A stretch of DNA of 64,000 bases from Deltaproteobacteria bacterium. GTDB taxonomy: Bacteria > Desulfobacterota > Desulfomonilia > UBA1062. The position numbers and the translations under genes are program-made. The stretch lies in the NCBI GenBank assembly GCA_017992605.1, contig JAGOOG010000012.1:1-64000 (forward strand). Direction: 5' to 3'. This document shows positions 42,195 to 48,700 of the stretch, piece after piece (position 1 is the first letter of the stretch; every line of letters starts with the position of its first letter). Under the pieces are notes generated by a model. It saw nothing but the letters and a program-made list of their open reading frames with translations. It was not told the origin of the DNA and searched no databases.

Positions 42195-42560
42195 CCCCTC
42201 GTGCAGGGTCGGGTCGATTACCATTCTGTAACCTGTCAGCCCATGGCCGGAGTGGAGCCGAACAGCGGAGAGAACGCCTCGATACCTGTCTTCCCCGGCG
42301 GTGAGGAGAAAAAGCTGGTGTGGCCCGGGTCCACTTGAATCACATTCATGTTCTCACGGGTTCCGATCGATAGGATACGTGAGAGTTGGGCGATGATGCC
42401 CGGACCGTTCTTTGACAATCTGCGGGAAGTGCCATGTGCGCTCTTTGGCTGCAGAGACCGCACATGGGTAAAAGAGTAACAGGAGCAGCGTTCAGCACCT
42501 CACGGTCAGTACGAGAGGGGTCGACAGGGATGCTCATGGTTTGGGGGCTCCGGAGATCGA
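42195..42560. other. Non-coding gap upstream of the riboswitches
   Basis: About 365 bases with no convincing gene on either strand. Short frames on the minus strand lack Shine-Dalgarno sequences and homology I recognise. The only structured element seen is the 9-bp inverted repeat at 42432-42467. A TTGACA occurs at 42412-42417 but has no acceptable -10 at 16-18 bases. Confidence 0.5.
42432..42467. repeat. Perfect 9-bp inverted repeat upstream of the aptamers
   Basis: CCATGTGCG (42432-42440) and CGCACATGG (42459-42467), with an inner CTCT/AGAG pairing, give a stable hairpin about 100 bases before the first riboswitch. It has no U-tract. It could be an operator, an RNA processing site, or the end of the cyclase transcript. 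Confidence 0.45.
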
Positions 42561-42561
42561 C

Positions 42562-42656
42562 TCCTTGCACACGCCAAACCACAGGCAACTGTGGGACGGA
42601 AAGCCACGGGTCCTCTCCCGGTCAGCCGGACGGACAGCCGGGCCGCCTGAGAAGGA
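42562..42656 (+). ncRNA. GEMM-I (cyclic dinucleotide) riboswitch, first aptamer
   Basis: Matches the GEMM-I core: GCACACG-C-CAAACC (42567-42580), then a P2 hairpin closed by a GNRA tetraloop (CCACAG-GCAA-CTGTGG), the conserved GGACGGAAAGCC (receptor side, about 42594-42605), and a P3 arm containing CCGG-TCAG-CCGG. The 3' signature ACAGCCGGGCCGCC (42634-42647) completes the core. TCCTT (42562-42566) and AAGGA (42652-42656) can close a P1 stem. GEMM-I RNAs bind c-di-GMP or, in a subgroup common in Geobacter, cGAMP. By eye the discriminating 5' residue is G, favouring c-di-GMP, but this alignment needs a covariance model. Confidence 0.8.
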
Positions 42657-42754
42657 TTCTGCAGAACAGTCTATCACTGCCACACCAGGGGTAACCCTGG
42701 GCCGGAAAGCCACGGGTCCACGCACGATTGGACAGCCGGGTTGCCTGGAGAACC
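42654..42754 (+). ncRNA. GEMM-I riboswitch, second tandem aptamer
   Basis: Repeats the same core: P2 with a GNRA loop (CCAGGG-GTAA-CCCTGG, 42685-42700), GGCCGGAAAGCCACGGGTCC, a P3 stem GTCCA/TGGAC around an 8-base loop, and the 3' signature GACAGCCGGGTTGCC (42731-42745). GGATTCT (42654-42660) can pair with AGAACC (42749-42754) with one bulge as P1. The 5' junction (CACTGCCACACC) departs from consensus more than the first copy. It ends about 10 bases before the Shine-Dalgarno of the downstream gene, so translational control is as likely as transcriptional. Confidence 0.72.
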
Positions 42755-42774
42755 TCATCAGAAAGGAGTTTTTC

Positions 42775-43248
42775 ATGAAGAACAAGAGCTTCTGTGCTGC
42801 TCTCTGTATGGTCGGGCTGCTCATGCTCCCATACCCTGCATCGGCACAGCTGGTGCCCCTGTCCGATGATCAGCTCGGCGAAGTCATCGGTCAGGCAGGG
42901 ATCGCCATTGACCAACACTTTGACAGTATGTCGGTGGTGGGTGGTCTCCTGAACTACAGCGACATCACCATCATCGGTTCGGTGGACTCGAGGGGGACCT
43001 ATAATGTCGACTCGAACTTCCTCAAGGAGATGGCCATGCCGGGCTTCGGCATGACCGGTCTTGGCCTCATGGGACTCGGGTCGCTGGGCCTCGGAACCCA
43101 CGTGATCGACATGACCATCGACATCGACCAGTTCACCATCGGTGCCATACGGATCGGGAACGACACCACAGGCCCGAGCCTCGGCAGCCTCTCCATTTAC
43201 GGATTGCATGCAGACGTCAAGGGAACAGTTTCGATATGGACACACTAG
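42775..43248 (+). CDS. DUF6160-like secreted protein under riboswitch control
   Basis: 157 residues. AAAGGAG lies 6 bases upstream of the ATG. A signal peptide (MKNKSFCAALCMVGLLMLP, then YPASA) is followed by the hallmark LVPLSDDQLGEVIGQAGIAID, which I associate with DUF6160-type and pilus-linked secreted proteins. The remainder is beta-rich and Gly/Leu-rich: YSDITIIGSVDSRGTYNV, then a short MTGLGLMGLGSLGLG run, IDMTIDIDQFTIGAIRIG and SLGSLSIYGLHADVKGTVSI. Probably surface-exposed or matrix-associated. Its expression should follow intracellular cyclic dinucleotide levels through the two upstream aptamers. Function unproven. Confidence 0.8.
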   Translation: MKNKSFCAALCMVGLLMLPYPASAQLVPLSDDQLGEVIGQAGIAIDQHFDSMSVVGGLLNYSDITIIGSVDSRGTYNVDSNFLKEMAMPGFGMTGLGLMGLGSLGLGTHVIDMTIDIDQFTIGAIRIGNDTTGPSLGSLSIYGLHADVKGTVSIWTH

Positions 43249-43330
43249 AACGCACAACGTTGCTCTTTTACCCCATTCCTCCCGGACATCCCGCCTGAGG
43301 CTCGGCGGGATATCTTCTCCATCGCAGAAG

Positions 43331-44131
43331 CTACTGGCGGATGAGCCGTGTATGCTCCACCCCGTCCTGGCCGACCGGGTCCGATCGCCGGTGCGCCGTG
43401 ATGTCGATGCCACCCCTGCGGGTATAGAAGCAGGTAACGCGTAGCGTATCCAGGGAGCATCGTTCCATGAGATCCACGTAGATGAGCTCGCTCACCTCTT
43501 CCGCAAACCCCCTGTGGTCCCGGTAGGAGCAGATGTACCTGAGCAGGGATGCGTGGTCGATGACCCTGCCGCGGTAGCGTACCTCCACCGTTGCCCAGTC
43601 CGGCTGCCCCGTTATGGGGCACGAGGTCTTGAGAAGATTCGAGGTAAGGGCCTCTTCCGTCTGCCCCTGTCCGCAGGACAGGAGGTCAGGTGTTCTGGTG
43701 TACGTGTCTATGGTTATGTCCTGGGTGTCCAGACAGGTTCCCCCGAGCTCTTTCCAGGATGGTGCGTCCTGGGGAGAAACGAGATCCGCCACGTTTATCG
43801 ACAACCACCCTGTCTTTAGAATGCTGCCGAGGTCCTGCCCGATCACTTGCCTCAGTTCTTCTCTGGAGGAAAACCGTTCGTACGAGAGACCGCCCAGGTA
43901 AAGCTTGAGCGATTTCGATTCCACGATGAACCCGCTCTGTACGGGATATGCGAGATCAAGGATGCCTGCTTCGGGCTTGCCCTTTTCGTCGAGCCAGGAA
44001 AGCTCGTAAGACCTCCAGAGGTCATAGCCGTGTACCGGTATCGGGCACGGTTTTCTCTGTATGGCGCACAGCACGGAAGGGTCACGCCTGACGGGCTGAT
44101 TCACCTTCCTGCCCAGCGGCAGCCTGCTCAC
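43331..44131 (-). CDS. queF: NADPH-dependent 7-cyano-7-deazaguanine reductase (long QueF type)
   Basis: 266 residues, the bimodular type seen in proteobacteria. QueF motif FIVESKSLKLYLGGLSYERF near residue 68 and the catalytic Cys in LLKTSCPITGQPDWATVEV near residue 170, followed by SLLRYICSYRDHRGFAEE. It reduces preQ0 to preQ1 in queuosine biosynthesis. Its start overlaps the queC stop (ATGA), and queE overlaps queC in turn, so queE-queC-queF form one coupled unit. QueD and a GTP cyclohydrolase are not in the window. Confidence 0.94.
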   Translation of the reverse strand: MSRLPLGRKVNQPVRRDPSVLCAIQRKPCPIPVHGYDLWRSYELSWLDEKGKPEAGILDLAYPVQSGFIVESKSLKLYLGGLSYERFSSREELRQVIGQDLGSILKTGWLSINVADLVSPQDAPSWKELGGTCLDTQDITIDTYTRTPDLLSCGQGQTEEALTSNLLKTSCPITGQPDWATVEVRYRGRVIDHASLLRYICSYRDHRGFAEEVSELIYVDLMERCSLDTLRVTCFYTRRGGIDITAHRRSDPVGQDGVEHTRLIRQ

Positions 44132-44790
44132 GAGAGGTACCTCGTGGGATCAATTCCCGCATCGAATTCCAGTGCGTACTTCCGTTCGAGGCAGGTGGCG
44201 CAGGTGCCGCAGTGGAGGTCGAGGCCCTTGTAGCACGACCACGTCATGGTGAAATCGAAGCCCAGGTCCCTGCCGATCCGTGCGATCCCGCGTTTGTCGA
44301 ATCCGGAGAAGGGGGCTTTGACCATCACCTTGGTGAAGGTCCCGAGGGTCGAGGCCTGGGACATGGCGTCTGTGAACTCGCTCGTGCAGTCAGGATAGAC
44401 GGGATGGTCACCGGTGTGGGATGCGATGAGGACGGTGCCTATCCGGTGCGTCTCCGCGTATCCCGTTGCGATGGCGAGCATGATCCCGTTCCTGAAGGGC
44501 ACCACCGTGGAAGATATCGAGTCCGGGCGGTACGGGCCGTCAGGTATCGCTTCTCCGGACTGCAGCAGGCTCGAGGTGAACAGTGCATTGATGAAAGGGA
44601 GCCCCACCTCGGTGAACGTTGCGCCGTACTCCTGGGCAAGCCGGCGGGCCATGTAGACCTCCTTGGCTGCATGCTTGGACCCGTAGTCGAAGCTCAAGGC
44701 ATGGACAGCCGCATACCGCGGCCTTGACCAGGCAAGGAGCACCCCTGAATCCATACCTCCAGAAAGCAGGATAACGGCATCTTCCATCAT
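44128..44790 (-). CDS. queC: 7-cyano-7-deazaguanine synthase QueC
   Basis: 220 residues. N-terminal PP-loop ILLSGGMDSGVLLAWSR, the SFDYGSKHAAKE motif, PFRNGIMLAIATGYAE, and the C-terminal zinc site WSCYKGLDLHCGTCATCLERK. It makes preQ0 from 7-carboxy-7-deazaguanine, ammonia and ATP. Overlaps both neighbours by four bases. Confidence 0.95.
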   Translation of the reverse strand: MMEDAVILLSGGMDSGVLLAWSRPRYAAVHALSFDYGSKHAAKEVYMARRLAQEYGATFTEVGLPFINALFTSSLLQSGEAIPDGPYRPDSISSTVVPFRNGIMLAIATGYAETHRIGTVLIASHTGDHPVYPDCTSEFTDAMSQASTLGTFTKVMVKAPFSGFDKRGIARIGRDLGFDFTMTWSCYKGLDLHCGTCATCLERKYALEFDAGIDPTRYLS

Positions 44791-45422
44791 ACCCCCCGCT
44801 GATCGTCGAATATCAGGATATGGAGCCTCGGTGTCATCCGGAACCCGCTGTCCCTGCAGAAGGCGAAAACGGAAGCCATCCTCGCCAGCTGTTCCTCCCT
44901 GGTGGATCCCATGGGCATGACGAAGACCTTCTCTGCAGGGGTGGCGTTGTCTGTGATGAACCGTCCGATCTCGTCAAGGGAGGCCCTGTCATCGGCAATG
45001 AACTTGAGATAGTCCGCCTTTCCCACGGTTTTTCCTGATACGTGCCACCTCCCCTCGATGTGTTTGGGGCTCAGGACAACGGTCGCGTTCGCCAGGTCGG
45101 GAATGCCCGCCTTGCCGCTCGTCTCATAGAGGATGCGGTAGCGCCTTTTTACGAGTTCACGGTGCAGGTCTTCCAGCCCGGTCTCCCACTGCAGGAACGG
45201 CTCCCCGCCGGTTATCACGATGTCCCTGCACCTGTACCGCTCGATCCTGTGGAGAATTTCGTCACCCTGCATTTCAGAGAACTCGTGCCAGGCATAGCTG
45301 GTGTCACACCACGGGCACAGGGGTTCGATGCATCCGCCCAGGCGGACGAACACCGAGGGCAGGCCGATCAGGGGGCCTTCGCCCTGGAGCGAAAGGAAGA
45401 TCTCGGTGACCACGAGGTTCAT
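44787..45422 (-). CDS. queE: 7-carboxy-7-deazaguanine synthase QueE
   Basis: 211-residue radical-SAM enzyme. N-terminal VTEIFLSLQGEGPLIGLPSVFVRLGGC, then the cluster region CIEPLCPWCDTSYAWHEF. The spacing C-x3-C-x2-C is read from EPLCPWC with the preceding Cys in GGC. SAM-binding VITGGEPFLQ follows. It converts 6-carboxytetrahydropterin into the deazaguanine ring. First gene of the que unit; it begins 17 bases after the DUF362 gene ends on the same strand, so the que genes may be transcribed with it. Confidence 0.94.
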   Translation of the reverse strand: MNLVVTEIFLSLQGEGPLIGLPSVFVRLGGCIEPLCPWCDTSYAWHEFSEMQGDEILHRIERYRCRDIVITGGEPFLQWETGLEDLHRELVKRRYRILYETSGKAGIPDLANATVVLSPKHIEGRWHVSGKTVGKADYLKFIADDRASLDEIGRFITDNATPAEKVFVMPMGSTREEQLARMASVFAFCRDSGFRMTPRLHILIFDDQRGV

Positions 45423-45438
45423 GGTTCAGGCAAAGATG

Positions 45439-46725
45439 TCAGAATGCGCCATGCAGGACCTTCTGGGCACCCTTGAGGATGGTGTTCAATACAACGAGAG
45501 GCGTGTCCCGCGGGTCGAACAGGGGCGAAGGCATGTCGAACGTGAAAGGCAGCACGGTGGTGAGCTGGACCGCCCCGATGGGACAGCCCTTCACGCGCTT
45601 GACCTTTTTCGCCCGCAGGTTTCCCCTGACCTCGGTGCAGTCGCCGATGAGCACGCATGTCCCGTCGCCCGCATCCACATCCCCCTCGAAGATGCCGGTG
45701 ACGATTGCACCCCCCGACGCACGTTTGAGCGATCCGGGCCTCCGGGCATCGATGGTTCCCAGGCACCCCTTGACCGCCGCCATGCAGCCGCCGTAGCATA
45801 TTTCATGGGTGTTTGGCCCGATCCCCTCGTAGAAACGGATGGGGGTTTCCACCTTCTGGATATCCTGAAACTCGCTCACGACCCCCGAGGTCCTGGCGGC
45901 GAGTTCGGCGATGGAGATATCGCCGTGCACCGACACCGAGTCGGGTTCGATGGATCCGTACCCACGCTCGGAGGCGATTTTGAGGTGGCGGACATCGGAG
46001 GGCTTGTACCCGAGGATCTGGGCGGCCACGACATCGGCGGCGATGGGGTCGTTGCTGATCATGACGAGCCCCAGGTGGAAGGGCTTGGCGCAGGACTCGA
46101 AGCCGTGCCCGATGGTGATGGCATCGCTGATGACCATGTCCGGGTAGCCGATCTCCAAGATGTCCACGATCTTCTCGTTGAGCCGGTCGTCATGGTAGAG
46201 CATGCGCTCCTTGTGGAGCAGGCTTCCGATGTTGAGCTTCAGGGCATTGGTGATCTCGCAGCAGATGTGGAACTTCAGCTTGGGCATCCAGATCTTGAAA
46301 TCCGCGTCATGGATGAGCCGCGGGCAGTGCAGCGTGGTGTGGTATCTCGCCCGGGACAGGGACACCTTCACGGAGCGGTCTTCGTTGAAGTCCACCACGG
46401 GCACCTTGTGCTTGAGGCCCATTTCATAGTACCCTGCTTCCTTGAAGACAAGCCTGGTGGGGATGGCGAACCCACCGGATTCTCCCACAGTCAGGTCCGA
46501 GATGGGGTAACGGCGGAGATGGTCCACCGTGGTGCCCACCAGGGAAGGGTGCGTGAATGCATGCATCGAGTAACGCTTGTTGGCAAAGACCACGTTGGGC
46601 TTGATCAACACCCTGCCCCGTGGGGTACGTCCCAGGAGTTCGAACCCTTCTGACACGACCGACGCCATCTTGACGGGATCATACTGATCCACCCTGCGCA
46701 GTAAGACCCAGCGGTCCTTTGGCAT
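45439..46725 (-). CDS. DUF362 domain protein
   Basis: 428 residues from the ATG at 46725, chosen because AAAGGAGAG lies just upstream and the frame beyond reads non-coding. DUF362 features: GRVLIKPNVVFANKRYSMHAFTHPSLVG near residue 38, LTVGESGGFAIPTRLVFKEAG near 75, KLKFHICCEITNALKLNIG near 145 and PIAADVVAAQILGY near 225. C-terminal Cys residues (EICYGGCMAAVKGCLG, then CVLIGDCTEVRG, KGCPIGAV) could bind a metal cluster. The family has no settled function; members occur near Fe-S proteins and ferredoxins in anaerobes. Confidence 0.85.
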   Translation of the reverse strand: MPKDRWVLLRRVDQYDPVKMASVVSEGFELLGRTPRGRVLIKPNVVFANKRYSMHAFTHPSLVGTTVDHLRRYPISDLTVGESGGFAIPTRLVFKEAGYYEMGLKHKVPVVDFNEDRSVKVSLSRARYHTTLHCPRLIHDADFKIWMPKLKFHICCEITNALKLNIGSLLHKERMLYHDDRLNEKIVDILEIGYPDMVISDAITIGHGFESCAKPFHLGLVMISNDPIAADVVAAQILGYKPSDVRHLKIASERGYGSIEPDSVSVHGDISIAELAARTSGVVSEFQDIQKVETPIRFYEGIGPNTHEICYGGCMAAVKGCLGTIDARRPGSLKRASGGAIVTGIFEGDVDAGDGTCVLIGDCTEVRGNLRAKKVKRVKGCPIGAVQLTTVLPFTFDMPSPLFDPRDTPLVVLNTILKGAQKVLHGAF

Positions 46726-46819
46726 AGTCTCTCCTTTCGCATCGGACCGGTTATCCGGAAGGAAAGGGACGCGAATGCACCGTCCATCTCCCCCTCGTCT
46801 GGATGTCCGTTGAATGCAC

Positions 46820-46848
46820 ATTATACAGCACAGAGGAGGTAATGCAAA
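46820..46848 (-). promoter_or_regulatory. Probable promoter of the DUF362 gene
   Basis: Minus strand TATAAT (46825-46820) is a perfect -10. The -35 at 17 bases (TTTGCA, 46848-46843) is weak. Predicted start about 90 bases upstream of the ATG. Confidence 0.5.
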
Positions 46849-46967
46849 TGGTCGTATGGGGTCGTGGCTTTCCCCGTTCCTCATAGGTCTTTTCAGATAA
46901 CCATTCACAGGGTTTGTATTTTCTGCTAGGAATACATACGACATGACAGTCAGGACAGGGAGATACT

Positions 46968-47648
46968 ATGAAGATCATTGAAGACGCTCTCAAGCGGGGC
47001 GATAAGGCGCTCAACGAATACGAGTCCAAGCAGCTTCTGAACGCCTATGCCATCCCGGTGACCAAGGAATTCGTTGCGACGAGCATCAAGGATGCCCTCT
47101 CGTTCGCCCACCAGATAGGCTACCCGGTGGTTCTCAAGGGTTCTTCCCGGACGCTCACCCACAAGACCGAACACCGGCTCATAGAGCTCGGCATCGACAG
47201 TGACGACGCCCTCCAGAAGGCCTACAAGGCCCTCGAGGAGCGCGGCAAGGGCCAGCTCGACGGCATCCTCGTCCAGCAGATGGTCAAGGGCGAGCGGGAA
47301 CTCGTGGCCGGCCTCATCCGCGACCCCCAGTTCGGCCCCTGCGTCATGTTCGGCCTTGGCGGCATTTTTACCGAGGTCCTCAAGGACGTCACCTTCAGGG
47401 TCGCGCCCCTGGAGATGAGGGACGCATACGAAATGATGGACGAGATCAAGGCGAAGAAGCTCCTCGACGAGTTCCGGGGCAAGCCGGCCGTGAACCGCGA
47501 GGTGCTTGCCAAGGCCCTGCTCAACCTCGGAAGGATAGGGCTCGAGGTCGATGAGGTGGCCGAGATCGACATCAACCCCATGATCATCCACGAAGACATG
47601 CCTGTTGCCGTGGATGCCCTGGTGGTGCTGAGGGACCCCAAGGCATAG
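46968..47648 (+). CDS. ADP-forming acyl-CoA synthetase beta-subunit-like (ATP-grasp) protein
   Basis: 226 residues: LNEYESKQLLNAYAIPVTKEFVATSIKDALSFA, GYPVVLKGSSRTLTHKTEHRLIELGIDS, ILVQQMVKGERELVAGLIRDPQFGPCVMFGLGGIFTEVLKD and AEIDINPMIIHEDMPVAVDALVVL. It is the ATP-grasp (beta) half of acetate/acyl-CoA ligase (ADP-forming), which conserves energy from acyl-CoA as ATP. The size matches archaeal beta subunits (about 230). The CoA-binding alpha partner is not adjacent, so it must be encoded elsewhere or the protein has diverged. GGGAG precedes the ATG. Confidence 0.87.
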   Translation: MKIIEDALKRGDKALNEYESKQLLNAYAIPVTKEFVATSIKDALSFAHQIGYPVVLKGSSRTLTHKTEHRLIELGIDSDDALQKAYKALEERGKGQLDGILVQQMVKGERELVAGLIRDPQFGPCVMFGLGGIFTEVLKDVTFRVAPLEMRDAYEMMDEIKAKKLLDEFRGKPAVNREVLAKALLNLGRIGLEVDEVAEIDINPMIIHEDMPVAVDALVVLRDPKA

Positions 47649-47655
47649 CGTTTTC

Positions 47656-48606
47656 ATGCCCCTGTTTCCCAAGAACGCCCTGTTCATGGCCCCCATGGTG
47701 GACCTGAGCCATGTGGCCATTCAGGACCTGGTGCGTTCTTTTTCCGGGTGCGACCTTCTCTACTCCGAGATGCTCAATGCACGCATCGTCCCGGTCGAGA
47801 AACCGGGCACCTCGGTGTACCTGAAGTGGACGAGACTGGACGACCTCATTTTCCAGATCGCAGGCAACGACCTGGATAGGATGAGGGAGTCTGCGGCCAG
47901 ACTGAATGGCTTTTCCCCTTTCGGGATCGACGTGAACATGGGGTGCTGGCTCAAGAAGGTCACCTGCCACGGCTGGGGGGCCGGGCTCATGAAGGATGCC
48001 GTGCGGGCACATGCGGTCCTCTCCGAAGTCAGAAAGGTGGTGACCAGGTCGCTCTCCGTCAAGATGCGGATCGGCTACAAACCGGATGTGCAGGCCATGT
48101 GCGATTTCGCGGACATGCTGGTGGAGAGCGGCGCGGATTTCATCGTGATCCATGCACGCACCGTGGACGACGGCATGGCACGCAGTGCCAGGTGGGAGTA
48201 CATCGCCGCGCTGAAGGGCCACGTCAGGGTCCCCGTGGTGGGCAACGGGGATGTCAGGACGGCCGGTGACGCCCTGAACATGTTCGCCGAGACCGGTTGC
48301 GACGGGGTCATGGTGGGCAGGCAGGCCATCGTCCAGCCGTGGATGTTCCGAGACATCAAGGCTCTCCTGGCCGGGGAAGACCAGCCCCCGCCACCACAGC
48401 TCAGAGACGTCATGCTTGACCTGCACCGGCTCCTTTCCGTGCACTTTTCCGCCGACGTGGCGCTCAAGCGCTTCAAGACAGCCATGGCCTGGCTGTCCCA
48501 GAACCTCACCTTCGGCCACCACCTCGCCAAGAGCGTGGGCAGGGAGAAGACCATGGAGGGGGCGGCCCGGTGCGTTCAGGGGGCGTTCGAGCGGGGCATC
48601 ACCTGA
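47656..48606 (+). CDS. tRNA-dihydrouridine synthase family protein
   Basis: 316 residues, FMN-dependent TIM barrel. NALFMAPMVDLSHVAIQDLVR near the N-terminus, the catalytic Cys loop FGIDVNMGCWLKKVTCHGWGAGLM near residue 92, VKMRIGY, HARTVDDGMARSARWEYIA (normally HgRtxxxxYxGxAdW), VVGNGDVRTAGDAL and MVGRQAIVQPW. In most Dus enzymes the Cys is followed by Pro (NMGCP); here it is Trp. It reduces specific uridines in tRNA. It begins 7 bases after the preceding ATP-grasp gene, so co-transcription is likely. Confidence 0.88.
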   Translation: MPLFPKNALFMAPMVDLSHVAIQDLVRSFSGCDLLYSEMLNARIVPVEKPGTSVYLKWTRLDDLIFQIAGNDLDRMRESAARLNGFSPFGIDVNMGCWLKKVTCHGWGAGLMKDAVRAHAVLSEVRKVVTRSLSVKMRIGYKPDVQAMCDFADMLVESGADFIVIHARTVDDGMARSARWEYIAALKGHVRVPVVGNGDVRTAGDALNMFAETGCDGVMVGRQAIVQPWMFRDIKALLAGEDQPPPPQLRDVMLDLHRLLSVHFSADVALKRFKTAMAWLSQNLTFGHHLAKSVGREKTMEGAARCVQGAFERGIT

Positions 48607-48700
48607 ACGTCCTTGAATTTTTCTCTCAAGGTGGTAGAACGTTCCTGAACCACGTGCACCGAGCTCGGTGCAGACTCTTCCCCATACCAAGGAGTGGCGC

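Noticed and set aside
42236-42588. Short minus-strand frames in the gap before the riboswitches
   Set aside because: They lack ribosome sites and overlap the riboswitch; coding there is less likely than structured RNA.
42541-42774. The tandem repeat as a CRISPR or mobile-element repeat
   Set aside because: Only two copies, with structured GNRA-capped hairpins and GEMM core motifs; there is no spacer pattern or transposase.
45301-46653. A 450-codon plus-strand open frame opposite the DUF362 gene
   Set aside because: The translation is Asp/His/Gly/Val-rich without domains, as expected for the complement of G+C-rich coding DNA; the minus-strand gene has motifs and a ribosome site.
48611-48631. 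CCTTGA/TCAAGG pairing between dus and apgM as a terminator
   Set aside because: Six base pairs around a 9-base loop are too weak to claim termination.
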